From Emiliania huxleyi CCMP1516 (lineage: Eukaryota > Haptophyta > Isochrysidales > Noelaerhabdaceae): a DNA stretch of 64,000 nt. The position numbers and the translations under genes are program-made. The notes beneath the pieces were generated by a model, which made no database searches, had not been told where the DNA came from, and saw only the letters and a program-made list of their open reading frames with translations. Shown in pieces: positions 61,836 through 64,000 of this stretch; position 1 is the first letter of the stretch; each line of letters opens with the position of its first letter. The stretch spans positions 247,354-311,353 of the forward strand of contig NW_005196681.1 of NCBI RefSeq assembly GCF_000372725.1. The letters are read 5' to 3'.

Positions 61836-62481
61836 GGTTTCCCCTTAACTGCAGAACGCCCCCTCTACTCGGCAGTTCCAGAATTCTTTCAAGACACAAG
61901 AGGAGTCGCGTCTCGCCGAGGTCAACGTCGACTGAGGAGGCTCCGTCCGAGGGGCGCCCGAGAAGCTGAGAGGGCTCACATCAGAGACGGCGCCGCCGTG
62001 AGGCGCCGCCCTCGCAGCGCGTTGCGTTGGGTCTCCACCCCTGCGTCTGTACTGAGTCCGAATCTTTCATGAGGCAGCGCGGCACGGCCGACCCCGGTTC
62101 CAGCGAGGGGGGTGCCTGGCAGAGTCGGCCGTGCCCGCGCGGACGAAACTGTGGGTTGTGCTCTCCCTCGGGGAGAAGCGGCGACCTGGCGGGCGCGCGT
62201 CGCTGTGCAGGCGAGGGCGCGCGCGGACCTGGCTCCTGGGTGTCGCACCTTGTCGGGGGTGTTGCACGTGTGTTCCCGAGGGCGTTCTCCAGCAAAGAGA
62301 TTGAAAAAAAATTACATCACTGATGGTCCGCATGGAGTCCGTACCCGACTGTGGTCGTATCAGTCCCGCTCATACACAGAGAGAGAGAGCCTTAGGGGCC
62401 TAGAGAACACCCCTCTCTCTTTTCAACCCCACAAGAGGACAGAGCGTTGGAGGAGCACGCCGGCAGAAACCTGCCGCCGCG
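61836..62481. other. intergenic region upstream of DPCD
   Basis: This must include the DPCD promoter. A short GA run lies at about 62380-62390. I see no other feature. Confidence 0.5.
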
Positions 62482-63105
62482 ATGCCGGCCTTCCCTGAAG
62501 GCACCAAGTCGACTACCATGACGTCTGGCGGTCGTCGTAAGGTGCACTACACCTTTCCGGACGAGTCAGAGATGGTCGAGGAGTTTGACGTGCAGACAGA
62601 CGCGCTGGTCGTGCGGAAGCGGCGATCGAGGACCCTCCTCGGAGGGCAGGGTGAGTGGTCGTTTGAGGTGGGCGAGCCCTCTGCGCGCGTGACGATCGAG
62701 GGCGACACGCTGCGCCCTTCCGCCGCCAACCCGGTACTCGTGCGCGTCGACCGGCCTCACGCCTTCGAGTGGCGCATCCGCAACCTGCCTTACCCAAAGG
62801 CAACCTACTCGGTCTCGATCGACCACGAGCAGCGGCAGGTGGTAGTGCGGACGGCGAACAAGAAGTACTTCAAGCGGATCGATATCGCGGACCTCGATCG
62901 CGCGCGGCTGCCGCTCGAGGAGGAGGCGCTCTCGTGGACGCATGAGCCGGCCGGGGCGGGCACGCTCGTGCTCACGTACCGAAAGCCGGCGCCCATCCTC
63001 AAGCTTGAGAAGGAGCTCAAGCTGGCGCGGCACCAGCAGGCGGACGAACCCGTCGTCGCGGCGGGGGTAGGAGGGGAGCAGCCGCCGGACTGCAAACAAC
63101 AATAA
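62482..63105 (+). CDS. DPCD: DPCD protein (deleted in primary ciliary dyskinesia homologue)
   Basis: Single exon, 207 residues (human DPCD about 203). Landmarks in order: GGRRKVHYTFPDESEMVEEF near the N-terminus, ALVVRKRRSRTLLGGQGEWS with FEVGEPS, NPVLVRVD, FEWRIRNLPYPKATYSVSID (the family's most conserved block), QVVVRTANKKYFKRIDIADL with DRARLPLEEEALSW, LVLTYRKP, and a tail ending DCKQQ. The ATG at 62482 gives MPAFPEGTK; the second ATG at 62518 would also keep the whole conserved core. DPCD acts in assembly of motile cilia, with links to R2TP/dynein-arm pre-assembly. This supports a flagellate organism together with CEP290. Confidence 0.95.
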   Translation: MPAFPEGTKSTTMTSGGRRKVHYTFPDESEMVEEFDVQTDALVVRKRRSRTLLGGQGEWSFEVGEPSARVTIEGDTLRPSAANPVLVRVDRPHAFEWRIRNLPYPKATYSVSIDHEQRQVVVRTANKKYFKRIDIADLDRARLPLEEEALSWTHEPAGAGTLVLTYRKPAPILKLEKELKLARHQQADEPVVAAGVGGEQPPDCKQQ

Positions 63106-63601
63106 TCGATCTCTCTCTTTTGCGTTTTGGGAACGCCGAACGCTAAAGTGAACTACAATTTTGTCTGATGAGTGATGTCTCGTGTATAGTGAGCCGCGGA
63201 GTGCGACGAGTCCGGCGCGAGAGGAGAGAGTAACTCAGAATTCAGGACCATTCCTTGAAACAGTAATATAGATTTCCGCACCCGTACACGTCTGAGACTC
63301 ACCTCTCAGCGCTCTCAAACCATCTGAGTCCTGACGAGCCGCGCCTCTCACCCTGCGGAGACATCGTGAGACGGAGAGAGTCGCGCTGTGAACCTCACAG
63401 CATGCCTCACAGTGACACAGTCGTTCGTCGGTTCTCAGTTCGTCTCTCGTTTTCGATCTCGCCAAATTGCTGACTCCGCCGCGCAGGGCACACCCTCACA
63501 CACCCCGCAAGTCGGAACGTGTGGGGCCTGCGCACCGCAGGACGGAGCGCGGTGATCGCTCGAAAGTAGTCCGCTCCTTTCTGATCCCTCGCGCTGGCTG
63601 C
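63106..63601. other. convergent intergenic region
   Basis: 3' flanks of DPCD and the edge gene; nothing recognised. Confidence 0.5.
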
Positions 63602-64000
63602 TCAGCGGTCGAGCTCCTTGGTCACGGCGGCGAGGGAGAGGCTCTCGAGCTGCGCCGACCACGGGTGCAGCGTCGAGAGCAGCGCGTGGAAGGCGAGCGG
63701 CGACTCGGGCCGGGGAGGGACCGCAGCGCCCGCCGCAGAGAGCGCCTCGAGCCAGAGCGTGTACGTCTGCTCGGCGAGGTTGGCGCCGCCGACGTGCCCG
63801 CCGCTCTTTGCGCGCTGCAGCAGGAAGAGGACCTACGCGCGCAGCCCGGCCTCGCGTGAGGAGCCCGCCTCGACGCAACCCCTGCTGCGGGCGGCGGGCA
63901 GGTGCGCCAGCGCGTCGGGCGCGTTGTGCTCGCCCTCGCCCACCGTCCACTCGGCGCCGCCGACGAGGAGCGAGAAAATGGGCGGCGAGCCGGGCGCGCC
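63602..64000 (-). CDS. C-terminal exons of an unidentified gene (5' end outside window)
   Basis: The stop is at 63602-63604. The last exon encodes VLFLLQRAKSGGHVGGANLA, EQTYTLWLEALSAAG and ends SLAAVTKELDR. It begins after a TAG acceptor near 63835. The exon beyond, to the right edge, reads PPIFSLLVGGAEWTVGEGEH with NAPDALAHLP. The intron between is short and its donor is not settled. No family is recognised. Confidence 0.55.

Noticed and set aside
1-64000. CRISPR array, bacterial operon, integrase or retroelement with reverse transcriptase
   Set aside because: No regularly spaced repeats with unique spacers, no integrase or reverse-transcriptase motif, and introns throughout; tandem repeats here are microsatellites, minisatellites or intronic.

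Overview
The window is nuclear DNA of a GC-rich, intron-bearing, photosynthetic and flagellated protist. The best guess is a haptophyte alga of the Emiliania/Chrysochromulina/Prymnesium kind; a pelagophyte is the main alternative. PsbO, with a multi-part plastid-targeting leader, shows a plastid. CEP290 and DPCD show a cilium or flagellum. About half of the introns that could be fixed by reading-frame continuity start with GC instead of GT. A run of 99 N marks it as a scaffold. No bacterial, organellar, rRNA or CRISPR sequence was seen.

Layout. 1-935: C-terminus of an unidentified helical-repeat protein. 1493-3014 (-): OTU1 deubiquitinase with a C-terminal NADAR-like domain. 3394-4875: PsbO. 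5331-6811 (-): serine carboxypeptidase. 7274-8144: intact-looking non-autonomous DNA transposon with long TIRs and an 8-bp target duplication. 8267-9025 (-): LYAR-type nucleolar protein. 9600-10640 (-): TauD/TfdA dioxygenase. 11355-12293 (-): histidine phosphatase. 13301-14891: MFS transporter. 16279-19494: Dicer/Drosha-like double RNase III protein. 19639-21225 (-): coiled-coil/ARM-like protein. 21847-22975: subterminal-repeat element. 23635-25532: multi-pass membrane protein. 25544-30349: two 560-bp inverted arms around TRAPPC4 and a small unknown gene. 30529-32223: single-pass secretory protein. 32541-35562 (-): DENN-domain RabGEF (interrupted by the gap). 35982-44911: CEP290. 45031-46146 (-): secreted 2-hydroxyacid dehydrogenase. 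48495-49136: LysM protein. 50961-55627: Ala-rich SEA-like membrane protein or proteins. 56752-58165: GT8-like glycosyltransferase. 59237-60653: SAM methyltransferase. 62482-63105: DPCD. 63602-64000 (-): C-terminus of an unknown gene.

The genes do not form one pathway; this is an ordinary mixed eukaryotic neighbourhood. Loose themes are membrane traffic (TRAPPC4, DENN protein), cilium (CEP290, DPCD), ubiquitin/NAD chemistry (OTU1-NADAR) and small-RNA processing (RNase III protein). Intergenic DNA is dense in dispersed repeats, foldback elements and microsatellites. Several introns carry tandem duplications that include their own splice junctions. The clearest case is an intron in the RNase III gene that is exactly three copies of a 71-bp unit.
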